Translations under genes and position numbers: made by a program
Part shown: positions 34,790-46,538 of the stretch, piece after piece
Numbering within the stretch: the stretch's first letter is position 1
Layout of the letters: each line of letters starts with the position of its first letter
The notes under the pieces: generated by a model
Databases searched by the model: none
What the model was told of the DNA's origin: nothing
What the model saw: only the letters and a program-made list of their open reading frames with translations
Origin: Erpobdella octoculata
Lineage: Eukaryota > Annelida > Clitellata > Hirudinida > Erpobdellidae
Assembly (NCBI GenBank): GCA_963978895.1
Contig: OZ022238.1
Coordinates: 41,050,134-41,114,133, forward strand
DNA length: 64,000 nt
Direction of reading: 5' to 3'

Positions 34790-35321
34790 ATATCTGATTG
34801 GTCTATTATTACTCCTTCTGTGACATCCTCATTTAAAAACTAGTATCTATCTGGTACCTAGATCTAAATACAAATATTTATCTGATTACATTGTTGTTAC
34901 TAATCCATCTATTATGTATTAGTTATTATTCATATATAGTCATATAGTTTATATTTTGAACACAACTTTTCTGTTTTACTTTTGCCTGGCTCGTAGCCTC
35001 ACATCAGACGGTTTATTTTGTTTTGTTTTTCTTTAGTTTTTATTGTGTTCTGTCCGAACAGTATTAGTGGCCCTTTGGGTCCCTCTGTTCGTGTACCAAT
35101 AAATAAATAAATAAATAAATCTATTATTTTCCTGCTTCTTCTCTATTTTTCTCCCGCGCGCTCTTTCGCGCCCGGTTGTCTTCCGTTCCCGCTTAGTTTT
35201 CATCACTTGTGTACGTTCGACTTCTTTATTTTCACTTTTAATTGACAATTGTCTAAGTTCAGAAATCGCAGGTGTTCACAAAGAAAGTTCTAATAGCATT
35301 AGCTATTTCTATTTCTTATTT

Positions 35322-36211
35322 TTATACATTTAACGCTTTTAGAGAATTGAAAAACGTATTCGGTGTTTCAGAACAGACACCTTTCACCAATGCTTTTTGA
35401 CGCATTTCTTTGTCACCTGTCAGCAGGACAAGATACATTGTATCGGTCTTATTGTTTTTGAGAACTTCGCAGCATTTCACGATCACGTCATCATTACAAC
35501 TTGAACCCCGACCGGATTTGTCGCCATCATTAGTTTGTTCGGAAAACGATGAAAATATACCTTTAGCAGTACAAAATGAAATAAGAGGATATTTCGATAC
35601 AGGTTCACTTTTCAAAAAAGCACAAGCACGAGCTGCTTTTAGTTTCAAGTTTTCAATTTTTTCAGACGTTTCTCCAGGTTTAAGTTTTCGGCCATTGCAA
35701 GCTAAATTAGTTAGTTCATGAGTCACCATAGTTGGTACCACAAATTTGATTATTCCCTTTTTCATTATTTCGACAAACTCTGCCAAATAATCTAGCAGAG
35801 CATTTGTGTCGAGACCAACCGTTAAAGCGTATTTCTGTTGTGTATTTTGAATCAAGTTGTATGCGTAAACTGTTTTTAAGTTCACTGGTATAGGCGAGTC
35901 TAATGTTTTTCTGACGTTTATTGGTTTTGAGAAGTTCGGTTGCAAATCTGTACTGCCTCAACATTTTTGCTTTCATTTTCTGCGTTCTTTTTAACGATGT
36001 GTTTTCTTCCATGTCTGTCATAGTAACATTTTACACCTGTCTGGTCAATAACATACTCTGACTTTTTGCAAGCAGATTTTAAATGATTTTCTTCGAAACA
36101 ATGAGTTTCAGCTTAATTGAGCTCCGTTTTACGTTGAAAAAAGCCAGTGTAAAAATATTCATCAGGTCTGTGGATAAGTACGGGTTGAACGTACGCGATA
36201 CAAGATGCCAT
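35322..36211 (-). pseudogene. Unit 22 PIN gene, frameshift plus nonsense
   Basis: One G is missing near 35923 (TTATTGGTTTTG), shifting the frame at about residue 97. A separate TAA (plus-strand GCTTAATTG near 36112) cuts the N-terminal part at residue ~33. The PIN region itself (35322-35945) is open but has V133G, N153-region I154I, F155I and D230G changes. The LINE lies just downstream of its polyadenylation signal. Confidence 0.82.
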
Positions 36212-36761
36212 GACAAGCTAAAAAGTGTTAACAGAAAACAGTGTATAGAAAGATACAGAGCACATTCTTAGTCCAAATCGCTGAGGAGTGTATACGCCTC
36301 TGAGTCAAAATATCAAATGACAAAAACGAAAAAATTACTCCTATTTATACCCATACGACAATGGCTTCGCGAGAAGATGATTGGCTATACGGTATTAGGT
36401 CCTATTTGATTGGATCTAGCAACTCAGTCCTTGCTACGATTGGTTGTTAAATTCTTTTATAAAAACACTTTTATTTGTATGGTTGTTTAAATATATAATT
36501 ACAATTATTTATTTATTTATTGTGTTGTATATGAGTTTGTTGTTAACTTGCATTGTTCATCTATTATTTTCCTGCTTCTTCTCTCTTTTTCTCCCGCGCG
36601 CTCTATCGCGCCCGGTTGTCTTCCGTTCCCGCTTAGTTTTCATCACTTGTGTACGTTCGACTTCTTTATTTTCACTTTGAATTGACAATTGTCTAAGTTC
36701 AGAAATCGCAGGTGTTCACAAAAAAAGTTCTAATAGCATTAGCTATTTCTATTTCTTATTT

Positions 36762-37652
36762 TTATACATTTAACGCTTTTAGAGAATTGAAAAACGTATT
36801 CGGTGTTTCAGAACAGACACCTTTTACGAATGCTTTTTGACGCATTTCTTTGTCACCTGTCAGCAGGACAAGATACATTGTATCGGTCTTATTGTTTTTA
36901 AGAACTTCGCAGCATTTCACGATCACGTCATCATTACAACTTGAACCCTGACCGGATTTGTCGTCATCATTAGTTTGTTCGGAAAACGATGAAAATATAC
37001 CTTTAGCAGTACAAAATGAAATAAGAGGATATTTCGATACAGGTTCACTTTTCAAAAAAGCACAAGCACGAGCTGCTTTTAGTTTCAAGTTTTCAATTTT
37101 TTCAGACGTTTCTCCAGGTTTAAGTTTTCGGCCATTGCAAGCTAAATTAGTTAGTTCATGAGTCACCATAGTTGGTACCACAAATTTGAATATTCCCTTT
37201 TTCATTATTTCGACAAACTCTGCCAAATAATCTAGCAGAGCATTTGTGTCGAGAACAACCGTTAAAGCGTATTTCTGTTTTGTATTTTGAATCAAGTTGT
37301 ATGCGTAAACTGTTTTTAAGTTCACTGGTATAGGCGAGTCTAATGTTTTTCTGACGTTTATTGGGTTTTGAGAAGTTCGGTTGCAAATCTGTACTGCCTC
37401 AACATTTTTGCTTTCATTTTCTGCGTTCTTTTTAATGATGTGTTTTTTTCCATGTCTGTCATAGTAACATTTTACACCTGTCTGGTCAATAACATACTCT
37501 GACTTTTTGCAAGCAGATTTTAAATGATTTTCTTCGAAACAATGAGTTTCAGCTAAATTGAGCTCTGTTTTACGTTGAAAAAAGCCAGTGTAAAAATATT
37601 CAGCAGGTCTGCGGATAAGTACGGGTTGAACGTACACGATACAAGATGCCAT
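36762..37652 (-). CDS. Unit 23: PIN-domain protein, intact (296 aa)
   Basis: First intact copy after the LINE. It has H14R, Q125K, R235Q and L275F. L104 is present, so it is outside the 14-18 haplotype even though it shares Q125K, which suggests a patchwork from gene conversion. The acidic motifs are complete. Confidence 0.72.
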   Translation of the reverse strand: MASCIVYVQPVLIRRPAEYFYTGFFQRKTELNLAETHCFEENHLKSACKKSEYVIDQTGVKCYYDRHGKKHIIKKNAENESKNVEAVQICNRTSQNPINVRKTLDSPIPVNLKTVYAYNLIQNTKQKYALTVVLDTNALLDYLAEFVEIMKKGIFKFVVPTMVTHELTNLACNGRKLKPGETSEKIENLKLKAARACAFLKSEPVSKYPLISFCTAKGIFSSFSEQTNDDDKSGQGSSCNDDVIVKCCEVLKNNKTDTMYLVLLTGDKEMRQKAFVKGVCSETPNTFFNSLKALNV

Positions 37653-38202
37653 GACAAGCTAAAAAGTGTTAACAGAAAACAGTGTATAGAAAGATACAGA
37701 GCACTTTCTTAGTCCAAATCGCTGAGGAGTGTATACGCCTCTGAGTCAAAATATCAAATGACAAAAACGAAAAAGTTACTCCTATTTATACCCATACGAC
37801 AATGGCTTCGCGAGAAGATGATTGGCTATACGGCATTAGGTCCTATTTGATTGGATCTAGCAACTCAGTCCTTGCTACGATTGGTTGTTAAATTCTTTTA
37901 TATAAACACTTTTATTTGTATGGTTGTTTAAGTATATAATTACAATTATTTATTTATTTATTGTGTTGTATATGAGTTTGTTGTTAACTTGCATTGTTCA
38001 TCTATTATTTTCCTGCTTCTTCTCTCTTTTTCTCCCGCGCGCTCTTTCGTGCCCGGTTGTCTTCCGTTCCCGCTTAGTTTTCATCACTTGTGTACGTTCG
38101 ACTTCTTTATTTTTTTTTTGAATTGACAATTGTTTAAGTTCAGAAATCGCAGGTGTTCACAAAAAAAGTTATAATAGCAATAGCTATTTCTATTTCTTAT
38201 TT

Positions 38203-39093
38203 TTATACATTTAACGCTTTTAAAGAATTGAAAAACGTATTCGGTGTTTCAGAACAGACACCTTTCACCAATGCTTTTTGACGCATTTCTTTGTCACCTG
38301 TCAGCAGGACAAGATACATTGTATCGGTCTTATTGTTTTTGAGAACTTCGCAGCATTTCACGATCACGTCATCATTACAACTTGAACCCCGACCGGATTT
38401 GTCGTCATCATCAGTTTGTTCGGAAAACGATGAAAATATACCTTTAGCAGTACAAAATAAAATAAGAGGATATTTCGATATAGGTTCACTTTTCAAAAAT
38501 GCACAAGCACGAGCTGCTTTTAGTTTCAAGTTTTCAATTTTTTCAGACGTTTCTCCAGGTTTAAGTTTTCGGCCATTGCAAGCTAAATTAGTTAGTTCAT
38601 GAGTCACCATAGTTGGTACCACAAATTTGAATATTCCCTTTTTCATTATTTCGACAAACTCTGCCAAATAATCTAGCAGAGCATATGTGTCGAGAACAAC
38701 CGTTAAAGCGTATTTCTGTTGTGTATTTTGAATCAAGTTGTATGCGTAAACTGTTTTTAAGTTCACTGGTATAGGCGAGTCTAATGTTTTTCTGACGTTT
38801 ATTGGGTTTTGAGAAGTTTGGTTGCAAATCTGTACTGCCTCAACATTTTTGCTTTCATTTTCTGCGTTCTTTTTAATGATGTGTTTTTTTCCATGTCTGT
38901 CATAGTAACATTTTACACCTGTCTGGTCAATAACATACTCTGACTTTTTGCAAGCAGATTTTAAATGATTTTCTTCGAAACAATGAGTTTCAGCTAAATT
39001 GAGCTCTGTTTTACGTTGAAAAAAGCCAGTGTAAAAATATTCAGCAGGTCTGTGGATAAGTACGGGTTGAACGTACACGATACAAGATGCCAT
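38203..39093 (-). CDS. Unit 24: PIN-domain protein, intact (296 aa), DTY variant
   Basis: The frame is open, with R92Q, N137Y, V205I, S212L and N228D. N137Y alters the conserved DTN next to the first catalytic Asp, the third different substitution at this residue in the array (Ser in unit 4, Ile in unit 14). V205I/S212L-type changes recur in units 25 and 26, linking the three. Confidence 0.68.
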   Translation of the reverse strand: MASCIVYVQPVLIHRPAEYFYTGFFQRKTELNLAETHCFEENHLKSACKKSEYVIDQTGVKCYYDRHGKKHIIKKNAENESKNVEAVQICNQTSQNPINVRKTLDSPIPVNLKTVYAYNLIQNTQQKYALTVVLDTYALLDYLAEFVEIMKKGIFKFVVPTMVTHELTNLACNGRKLKPGETSEKIENLKLKAARACAFLKSEPISKYPLILFCTAKGIFSSFSEQTDDDDKSGRGSSCNDDVIVKCCEVLKNNKTDTMYLVLLTGDKEMRQKALVKGVCSETPNTFFNSLKALNV

Positions 39094-39643
39094 GACAAGC
39101 TGAAAAGTGTTAACAGAAAACAGTGTATAGAAAGATACAGAGCACTTTCTTAGTCCAAATCGCTGAGAAGTGTATACGCCTCTGAGTCAAAATATCAAAT
39201 GACAAAAACGAAAAAGTTACTCCTATTTATACCCATACGACAATGGCTTCGCGAGAAGATGATTGGCTATACGGCATTAGGTCCTATTTGATTGGATCTA
39301 GCAACTCAGTCCTTGCTACGATTGGTTGTTAAATTCTTTTATAAAAACACTTTTATTTGTATGGTTGTTTAAATATATAATTACAATTATTTATTTATTT
39401 ATTGTGTTGTATATGAGTTTGTTGTTAACTTGCATTGTTCATCTATTATTTTCCTGCTTCTTCTCTCTTTTTCTCCCGCGCGCTCTTTCGCGCCCGGTTG
39501 TCTTCCGTTCCCGCTTAGTTTTCATCACTTGTGTACGTTCGACTTCTTTATTTTCACTTTGAATTGACAATTGTCTGAGTTCAGAAATCGCAGGTGTTCA
39601 CAAAAAAAGTTCTATTAGCATTAGCTATTTCTATTTCTTATTT

Positions 39644-40509
39644 TTATACATTTAACGCTTTTAGAGAATTGAAAAACGTATTCGGTGTTTCAGAACAGGC
39701 ACCTTTCACCATTGCTTTTTGACGCATTTCTTTGTCACCTGTCAGCAGAACAAGTTACATTGTATCGGTCTTATTGTTTTTGAGAACTTCGCAGCATTTC
39801 ACGATCACGTCATCATTACAACTTGAACCCCGACCGGATTTGTCGTCATCATTAGTTTGTTCGGAAAACGATGAAAATATACCTTTAGCAGTACAAAATA
39901 AAATAAGAGGATATTTCGATGTAGGTTCACTTTTCAAGTTTCAAGTTTTCAATTTTTTCAGACGTTTCTCCAGGTTTAAGTTTTCGGCCATTGCAAGCTA
40001 AATTAGTTAGTTCAAGAGTCACCATAGTTGGTACCACAAATTTGAATATTCCCTTTTTCATTATTTCAACAAACTCTGCCAAATAATCTAGCAGAGCATT
40101 TGTGTCGAGAACAACCGTTAAAGCGTATTTCTGTTGTGTATTTTGAATCAAGTTGTATGCGTAAACTGTTTTTAAGTTCACTGGTATAGGCGAGTCTAAT
40201 GTTTTTTCTGACGTTTATTGGGTTTTGAGAAGTTCGGTTGAAAATCTGTACTGCCTTAACATTTTTGCTTTCATTTTCTGCGTTCTTTTTAATGATGTGT
40301 TTTTTTTCATGTCTGTCATAGTAACATTTTACACCTGTCTGGTCAATAACTTACTCTGACTTTTTGCAAGGAGATTTTAAATGATTTTCTTCGAAACAAT
40401 GAGTTTCAGCTAAATTGAGCTCTGTTTTACGTTGAAAAAAGCCAGTGTACAAATATTCAGCAGGTCTATGAATAAGTACGGGTTGAACGTACACGATACA
40501 AGATGCCAT
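39644..40509 (-). pseudogene. Unit 25 PIN gene, multiple lesions
   Basis: A 26-bp deletion near 39939 shifts the frame in the middle of the PIN domain and accounts for the short 1,415-bp step to unit 26. An extra T near 40206, a TAT-to-TAA at residue ~260 (as in unit 1) and a TAA in the N-terminal part (plus-strand TAACTTACTCTG) also break it. Except for the 26-bp deletion it is nearly the same as unit 26. Confidence 0.85.
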
Positions 40510-41058
40510 GACAAGCTAAAAAGTGTTAACAGAAAACAGTGTATAGAAAGATACAGAGCACTTTCTTAGTCCAAATCGCTGAGGAGTGTATACGCCTCTG
40601 AGTCAAAATATCAAATGACAAAAACGAAAAAGTTACTCCTATTTATACCCATACGACAATGGCTTCGCGAGAAGATGATTGGCTATACGGCATTAGGTCC
40701 TATTTGATTGGATCTAGCAACTCAGTCCTTGCTACGATTGGTTGTTAAATTCTTTTATAAAAACACTTTTATTTGTATGGTTGTTTAAATATATAATTAC
40801 AATTATTTATTTATTTATTGTGTTGTATATGAGTTTGTGGTTAACTTGCATTGTTCATCTATTATTTTCCTGCTTCTTCTCTCTTTTTCTCCCGCGCGCA
40901 CTTTCGCGACCGGTTGTCTTCGTTCCCGCTTAGTTTTCATCACTTGTGTACGTTCGACTTCTTTATTTTCACTTTGAATTGACAATTGTCTGAGTTCAGA
41001 AATCGCAGGTGTTCACAAAAAAAGTTCTAATAGCATTAGCTATTTCTATTTCTTATTT

Positions 41059-41950
41059 TTATACATTTAACGCTTTTAGAGAATTGAAAAACGTATTCGG
41101 TGTTTCAGAACAGGCGCCTTTCACCATTGCTTTTTGACGCATTTCTTTGTCACCTGTCAGCAGAACAAGTTACATTGTATCGGTCTTATTGTTTTTGAGA
41201 ACTTCGCAGCATTTCACGATCACGTCATCATTACAACTTGAACCCCGACCGGATTTGTCGTCATCATTAGTTTGTTCGGAAAACGATGAAAATATACCTT
41301 TAGCAGTACAAAATAAAATAAGAGGATATTTCGATGTAGGTTCACTTTTCAAAAATGCACAAGCACGAGCTGCTTTTAGTTTCAAGTTTTCAATTTTTTC
41401 AGACGTTTCTCCAGGTTTAAGTTTTCGGCCATTGCAAGCTAAATTAGTTAGTTCAAGAGTCACCATAGTTGGTACCACAAATTTGAATATTCCCTTTTTC
41501 ATTATTTCAACAAACTCTGCCAAATAATCTAGCAGAGCATTTGTGTCGAGAACAACCGTTAAAGCGTATTTCTGTTGTGTATTTTGAATCAAGTTGTATG
41601 CGTAAACTGTTTTTAAGTTCACTGGTATAGGCGAGTCTAATGTTTTTTCTGACGTTTATTGGGTTTTGAGAAGTTCGGTTGAAAATCTGTACTGCCTTAA
41701 CATTTTTGCTTTCATTTTCTGCGTTCTTTTTAATGATGTGTTTTTTTTCATGTCTGTCATAGTAACATTTTACATCTGTCTGGTCAATAACTTACTCTGA
41801 CTTTTTGCAAGGAGATTTTAAATGATTTTCTTCGAAACAATGAGTTTCAGCTAAATTGAGCTCTGTTTTACGTTGAAAAAAGCCAGTGTACAAATATTCA
41901 GCAGGTCTATGAATAAGTACGGGTTGAACGTACACGATACAAGATGCCAT
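41059..41950 (-). pseudogene. Unit 26 PIN gene, nonsense and frameshift
   Basis: It shares with unit 25 the TAA at residue ~260, the extra T near 41647 and the N-terminal TAA, so these lesions predate the duplication of the pair. The 150-codon central frame (41170-41622) covers most of the PIN domain but lacks the final acidic motif. The spacer upstream lost one C (GTCTTCGTTCCC), also shared. Confidence 0.85.
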
Positions 41951-42499
41951 GACAAGCTAAAAAGTGTTAACAGAAAACAGTGTATAGAAAGATACAGAGC
42001 ACTTTCTTAGTCCAAATCGCTGAGGAGTGTATACGCCTCTGAGTCAAAATATCAAATGACAAAAACGAAAAAGTTACTCCTATTTATACCCATACGGCAA
42101 TGGCTTCGCGAGAAGATGATTGGCTATACGGCATTAGGTCCTATTTGATTGGATCTAGCAACTCAGTCCTTGCTTCGATTGGTTGTTAAATTCTTTTATA
42201 TAAATACTTTTATTTGTATGGTTGTTTAAATATATAATTACAATTATTTATTTATTTATTGTGTTGTATATGAGTTTGTGGTTAACTTGCATTGTTCATC
42301 TATTATTTTCCTGCTTCTTCTCTCTTTTTCTCCCGCGCGCACTTTCGCGACCGGTTGTCTTCGTTCCCGCTTAGTTTTCATCACTTGTGTACGTTCGACT
42401 TCTTTATTTTCACTTTGAATTGACAATTGTCTAAGTTCAGAAATCGCAGGTGTTCACAAAAAAAGTTCTAATAGCATTAGCTATTTCTATTTCTGATTT

Positions 42500-43390
42500 T
42501 TATACGTTTAACGCTTTTAGAGAATTGAAAAACGTATTCGGTGTTTCAGAACAGACACCTTTCACCAATGCTTTTTGACGCATTTCTTTGTTACCTGTCA
42601 GCAGGAAAAGATACATTGTATCGGTCTTATTGTTTTTGAGAACTTCGCAGCATTTCACGATCACGTCATCATTACAACTTGAACCCCGACCGGATTTGTT
42701 GTCATCATTAGTTTGTTCGGAAAACGATGAAAATATACCTTTAGCAGTACAAAATGAAATAAGAGGATAATGCGATACAGGTTCACTTTTCAAAAAAGCA
42801 CCCGCTCGAGATGCTTTTAGTTTCAAGTTTTCAATTTTTTCAGACGTTTCTCCAGGTTTAAGTTTTCGGCCATTGCAAGCTAAATTAGTTAGTTCATGAG
42901 TCACCATAGTTGGTACCACAAATTTGAATATTCCCTTTTTCATTATTTCGACAAACTCTGCCAAATAATCTAGCAGAGCATTTGTGTCGAGAACGACCGT
43001 TAAAGCGTATTTCTGTTGTGTATTTTGAATCAAGTTGTATGCGTAAACTGTTTTTAAGTTCACTGGTATAGGCGAGTCTAATGTTTTTCTGACGTTTATT
43101 GGGTTTTGAGAAGTTCGGTTGCAAATCTGTACTGCCTCAACATTTTTGCTTTCATTTTCTGCGTTCTTTTTAATGATGTGTTTTTTTCCATGTCTGTCAT
43201 AGTAACATTTTACACCTGTCTGGTCAATAACATACTCTGACTTTTTGCAAGCAGATTTTAAATGATTTTCTTCGAAACAATGAGTTTCAGCTAAATTGAG
43301 CTCTGTTTTACGTTGAAAAAAGCCAGTGTAAAAATATTCAGCAGGTCTGTGGATAAGTACGGGTTGAACGTACACGATACAAGATGCCAT
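42500..43390 (-). CDS. Unit 27: PIN-domain protein, intact frame (296 aa), D267N
   Basis: The frame is open, but the fourth acidic motif reads LLTGNKEM instead of LLTGDKEM (D267N). It also has A194S, C197G, K207H, D231N and V262F. A194S, C197G, D231N, V262F and D267N are all shared with unit 29, two units away. Loss of this Asp would be expected to impair metal-dependent cleavage in a PIN domain, so this may be a binding-only paralogue or an early pseudogene. Confidence 0.68.
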   Translation of the reverse strand: MASCIVYVQPVLIHRPAEYFYTGFFQRKTELNLAETHCFEENHLKSACKKSEYVIDQTGVKCYYDRHGKKHIIKKNAENESKNVEAVQICNRTSQNPINVRKTLDSPIPVNLKTVYAYNLIQNTQQKYALTVVLDTNALLDYLAEFVEIMKKGIFKFVVPTMVTHELTNLACNGRKLKPGETSEKIENLKLKASRAGAFLKSEPVSHYPLISFCTAKGIFSSFSEQTNDDNKSGRGSSCNDDVIVKCCEVLKNNKTDTMYLFLLTGNKEMRQKALVKGVCSETPNTFFNSLKALNV

Positions 43391-43940
43391 GACAAACTAA
43401 AAAGTGTTAACAGAAAACAGTGTATAAAAAGATACAGAGCACTTTCTTAGTCCAAATCGCTGAAGAGTGTATACGCCTCTGAGTCAAAATATCAAATGAC
43501 AAAAACGAAAAAGTTACTCCTATTTATACCCATACGACAATAACTTCGCGAGAAGATGATTGGCTATACGGCATTAGGTCCTATTTGATTGGATCTAGCA
43601 ACTCAGTCCTTGCTACGATTGGTTGTTAAATTCTTTTATATAAACACATTTATTTGTATGGTTGTTTAAATATATAATTACAATTATTTATTTATTTATT
43701 GTGTTGTATATGAGTTTGTTGTTAACTTGCATTGTTCATCTATTAGTTTCCTGCTTCTTCTCTCTTTTTCTCCCGCGCGCTCTTTCGCGCCCGGTTGTCT
43801 TCCGTTCCCGCTTAGTTTTCATCACTTGTGTACGTTCGACTTCTTTATTTTCACTTTGAATTGACAATTGTCTAAGTTCAGAAATCGCAGGTGTTCACAA
43901 AAAAAGTTCTAATAGCATTAGCTATTTCTATTTCTGATTT

Positions 43941-44831
43941 TTATACGTTTAACGCTTTTAGAGAATTGAAAAACGTATTCGGTGTTTCAGAACAGACACC
44001 TTTCACCAATGCTTTTTGACGCATTTCTTTGTCACCTGTCAGCAGGACAAGATACATTGTATCGGTCTTATTGTTTTTGAGAACTTCGCAGCATTTCACG
44101 ATCACGTCATCATTACAACTTGAACCCCGACCGGATTTGTCGTCATCATTAGTTTGTTCGGAAAACGATGAAAATATACCTTTAGCAGTACAAAATGAAA
44201 TAAGAGGATATTTCGATACAGGTTCACTTTTCAAAAAAGCACAAGCACGAGCTGCTTTTAGTTTCAAGTTTTCAATTTTTTCAGACGTTTCTCCAGGTTT
44301 AAGTTTTCGGCCATTGCAAGCTAAATTAGTTAGTTCATGAGTCACCATAGTTGGTACCACAAATTTGAATATTCCCTTTTTCATTATTTCGACAAACTCT
44401 GCCAAATAATCTAGCAGAGCATTTGTGTCGAGAACGACCGTTAAAGCGTATTTCTGTTGTGTATTTTGAATCAAGTTGTATGCGTAAACTGTTTTTAAGT
44501 TCACTGGTATAGGCGAGTCTAATGTTTTTCTGACGTTTATTGGGTTTTGAGAAGTTCGGTTGCAAATCTGTACTGCCTCAACATTTTTGCTTTCATTTTC
44601 TGCGTTCTTTTTAATGATGTGTTTTTTTCCATGTCTGTCATAGTAACATTTTACACCTGTCTGGTCAATAACATACTCTGACTTTTTGCAAGCAGATTTT
44701 AAATGATTTTCTTCGAAACAATGAGTTTCAGCTAAAGTGAGCTCTGTTTTACGTTGAAAAAAGCCAGTGTAAAAATATTCAGCAGGTCTGTGGATAAGTA
44801 CGGGTTGAACGTACACGATACAAGATGCCAT
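43941..44831 (-). CDS. Unit 28: PIN-domain protein, intact (296 aa)
   Basis: Very close to the array consensus; the only obvious change is N32T. All acidic residues are present. It sits between the two D267N copies (units 27 and 29) but shares their spacer variant (TTTCTGATTTTTATACG), so coding and flanking sequence have separate exchange histories. Confidence 0.74.
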   Translation of the reverse strand: MASCIVYVQPVLIHRPAEYFYTGFFQRKTELTLAETHCFEENHLKSACKKSEYVIDQTGVKCYYDRHGKKHIIKKNAENESKNVEAVQICNRTSQNPINVRKTLDSPIPVNLKTVYAYNLIQNTQQKYALTVVLDTNALLDYLAEFVEIMKKGIFKFVVPTMVTHELTNLACNGRKLKPGETSEKIENLKLKAARACAFLKSEPVSKYPLISFCTAKGIFSSFSEQTNDDDKSGRGSSCNDDVIVKCCEVLKNNKTDTMYLVLLTGDKEMRQKALVKGVCSETPNTFFNSLKALNV

Positions 44832-45381
44832 GACAAGCTAAAAAGTGTTAACAGAAAACAGTGTATAGAAAGATACAGAGCACTTTCTTAGTCCAAATCG
44901 CTGAGGAGTGTATACGCCTCTGAGTCAAAATATCAAATGACAAAAACGAAAAAGTTACTCCTATTTATACCCATACGGCAATGGCTTCGCGAGAAGATGA
45001 TTGGCTATACGGCATTAGGTCCTATTTGATTGGATCTAGCAACTCAGTCCTTGCTACGATTGGTTGTTAAATTCTTTTATATAAACACTTTTATTTGTAT
45101 GGTTGTTTAAATATATAATTACACTTATTTATTTATTTATTGTGTTGTATATGAGTTTGTTGTTAACTTGCATTGTTCATCTATTATTTTCCTGCTTCTT
45201 CTCTCTTTTTCTCCCGCGCGCTCTTTCGCGCCCGGTTGTCTTCCGTTCCCGCTTAGTTTTCATCACTTGTGTACGTTCGACTTCTTTATTTTCACTTTGA
45301 ATTGACAATTGTCTAAGTTCAGAAATCGCAGGTGTTCACAAAAAAAGTTCTAATAGCATTAGCTATTTCTATTTCTGATTT

Positions 45382-46272
45382 TTATACGTTTAACGCTTTT
45401 AGAGAATTGAAAAACGTATTCGGTGTTTCAGAACAGACACCTTTCACCAATGCTTTTTGTCGCATTTCTTTGTTACCTGTCAGCAGGAAAAGATACATTG
45501 TATCGGTCTTATTGTTTTTGAGAACTTCGCAGCATTTCACGATCACGTCATCATTACAACTTGAACCCCGACCGGATTTGTTGTCATCATTAGTTTGTTC
45601 GGAAAACGATGAAAATATACCTTTAGCAGTACAAAATGAAATAAGAGGATATTTCGATACAGGTTCACTTTTCAAAAAAGCACCCGCTCGAGATGCTTTT
45701 AGTTTCAAGTTTTCAATTTTTTCAGACGTTTCTCCAGGTTTAAGTTTTCGGCCATTGCAAACTGAATTAGTTAGTTCATGAGTCACCATAGTTGGTACCA
45801 CAAATTTGAATATTCCCTTTTTCATTATTTCGACAAACTCTGCCAAATAATCTAGCAGAGCATTTGTGTCGAGAACAACCGTTAAAGCGTATTTCTGTTG
45901 TGTATTTTGAATCAAGTTGTATGCGTAAACTGTTTTTAAGTTCACTGGTATAGGCGAGTCTAATGTTTTTCTGACGTTTATTGGGTTTTGAGAAGTTCGG
46001 TTGCAAATCTGTACTGCCTCAACATTTTTGCTTTCATTTTCTGCGTTCTTTTTAATGATGTGTTTTTTTCCATGTCTGTCATAGTAACATTTTACACCTG
46101 TCTGGTCAATAACATACTCTGACTTTTTGCAAGCAGATTTTAAATGATTTTCTTCGAAACAATGAGTTTCAGCTAAATTGAGATCTGTTTTACGTTGAAA
46201 AAAGTCAGTGTAAAAATATTCAGCAGGTCTGTGGATAAGTACGGGTTGAACGTACACGATACAAAATGCCAT
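45382..46272 (-). CDS. Unit 29: PIN-domain protein, intact frame (296 aa), D267N
   Basis: It shares the unit 27 block A194S, C197G, D231N, V262F and D267N, with private S3F, G23D, E30D, L170S and A171V. The altered LLTGN motif makes catalysis doubtful. Its stop is 2,882 bp from that of unit 27, consistent with duplication of a two-unit segment. Confidence 0.66.
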   Translation of the reverse strand: MAFCIVYVQPVLIHRPAEYFYTDFFQRKTDLNLAETHCFEENHLKSACKKSEYVIDQTGVKCYYDRHGKKHIIKKNAENESKNVEAVQICNRTSQNPINVRKTLDSPIPVNLKTVYAYNLIQNTQQKYALTVVLDTNALLDYLAEFVEIMKKGIFKFVVPTMVTHELTNSVCNGRKLKPGETSEKIENLKLKASRAGAFLKSEPVSKYPLISFCTAKGIFSSFSEQTNDDNKSGRGSSCNDDVIVKCCEVLKNNKTDTMYLFLLTGNKEMRQKALVKGVCSETPNTFFNSLKALNV

Positions 46273-46538
46273 GACAAGCTAAAAAGTGTTAACAGAAAAC
46301 AGTGTATAGAAAGATACAGAGCACTTTCTTAGTCCAAATCGCTGAGGAGTGTATACGCCTCTGAGTCAAAATATCAAATGACAAAAACTAAAAAGGTACT
46401 CCTATTAATACCCATACGACAATGGCTTCGCGAGAAGATGATTGGCTATACGGCATTAGGTCCTATTTGATTGGATCTAGCAACTCAGTATTCGCTACGA
46501 TTGGTTGTTAAATTCTTTTATATAAACACTTTTATTTG

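Larger units (their letters stand above)
31062..35120 (+). mobile_element. Nearly complete CR1/Jockey-type LINE retrotransposon
   Basis: A ~4.06-kb insertion splits the spacer between units 21 and 22: GCATTGTTC on the left continues as ATCTATTATTTTCC on the right, with no evident target duplication. It contains a 5' UTR (31062-31254), ORF1, an overlapping ORF2 with endonuclease and reverse transcriptase motifs, a ~310-bp 3' UTR and an AATA-repeat tail (35098-35120). It lies opposite to the PIN genes. Gene order, motif wording and the short 3' repeat fit the CR1/Jockey superfamily; the exact clade needs a phylogeny. Confidence 0.93.
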
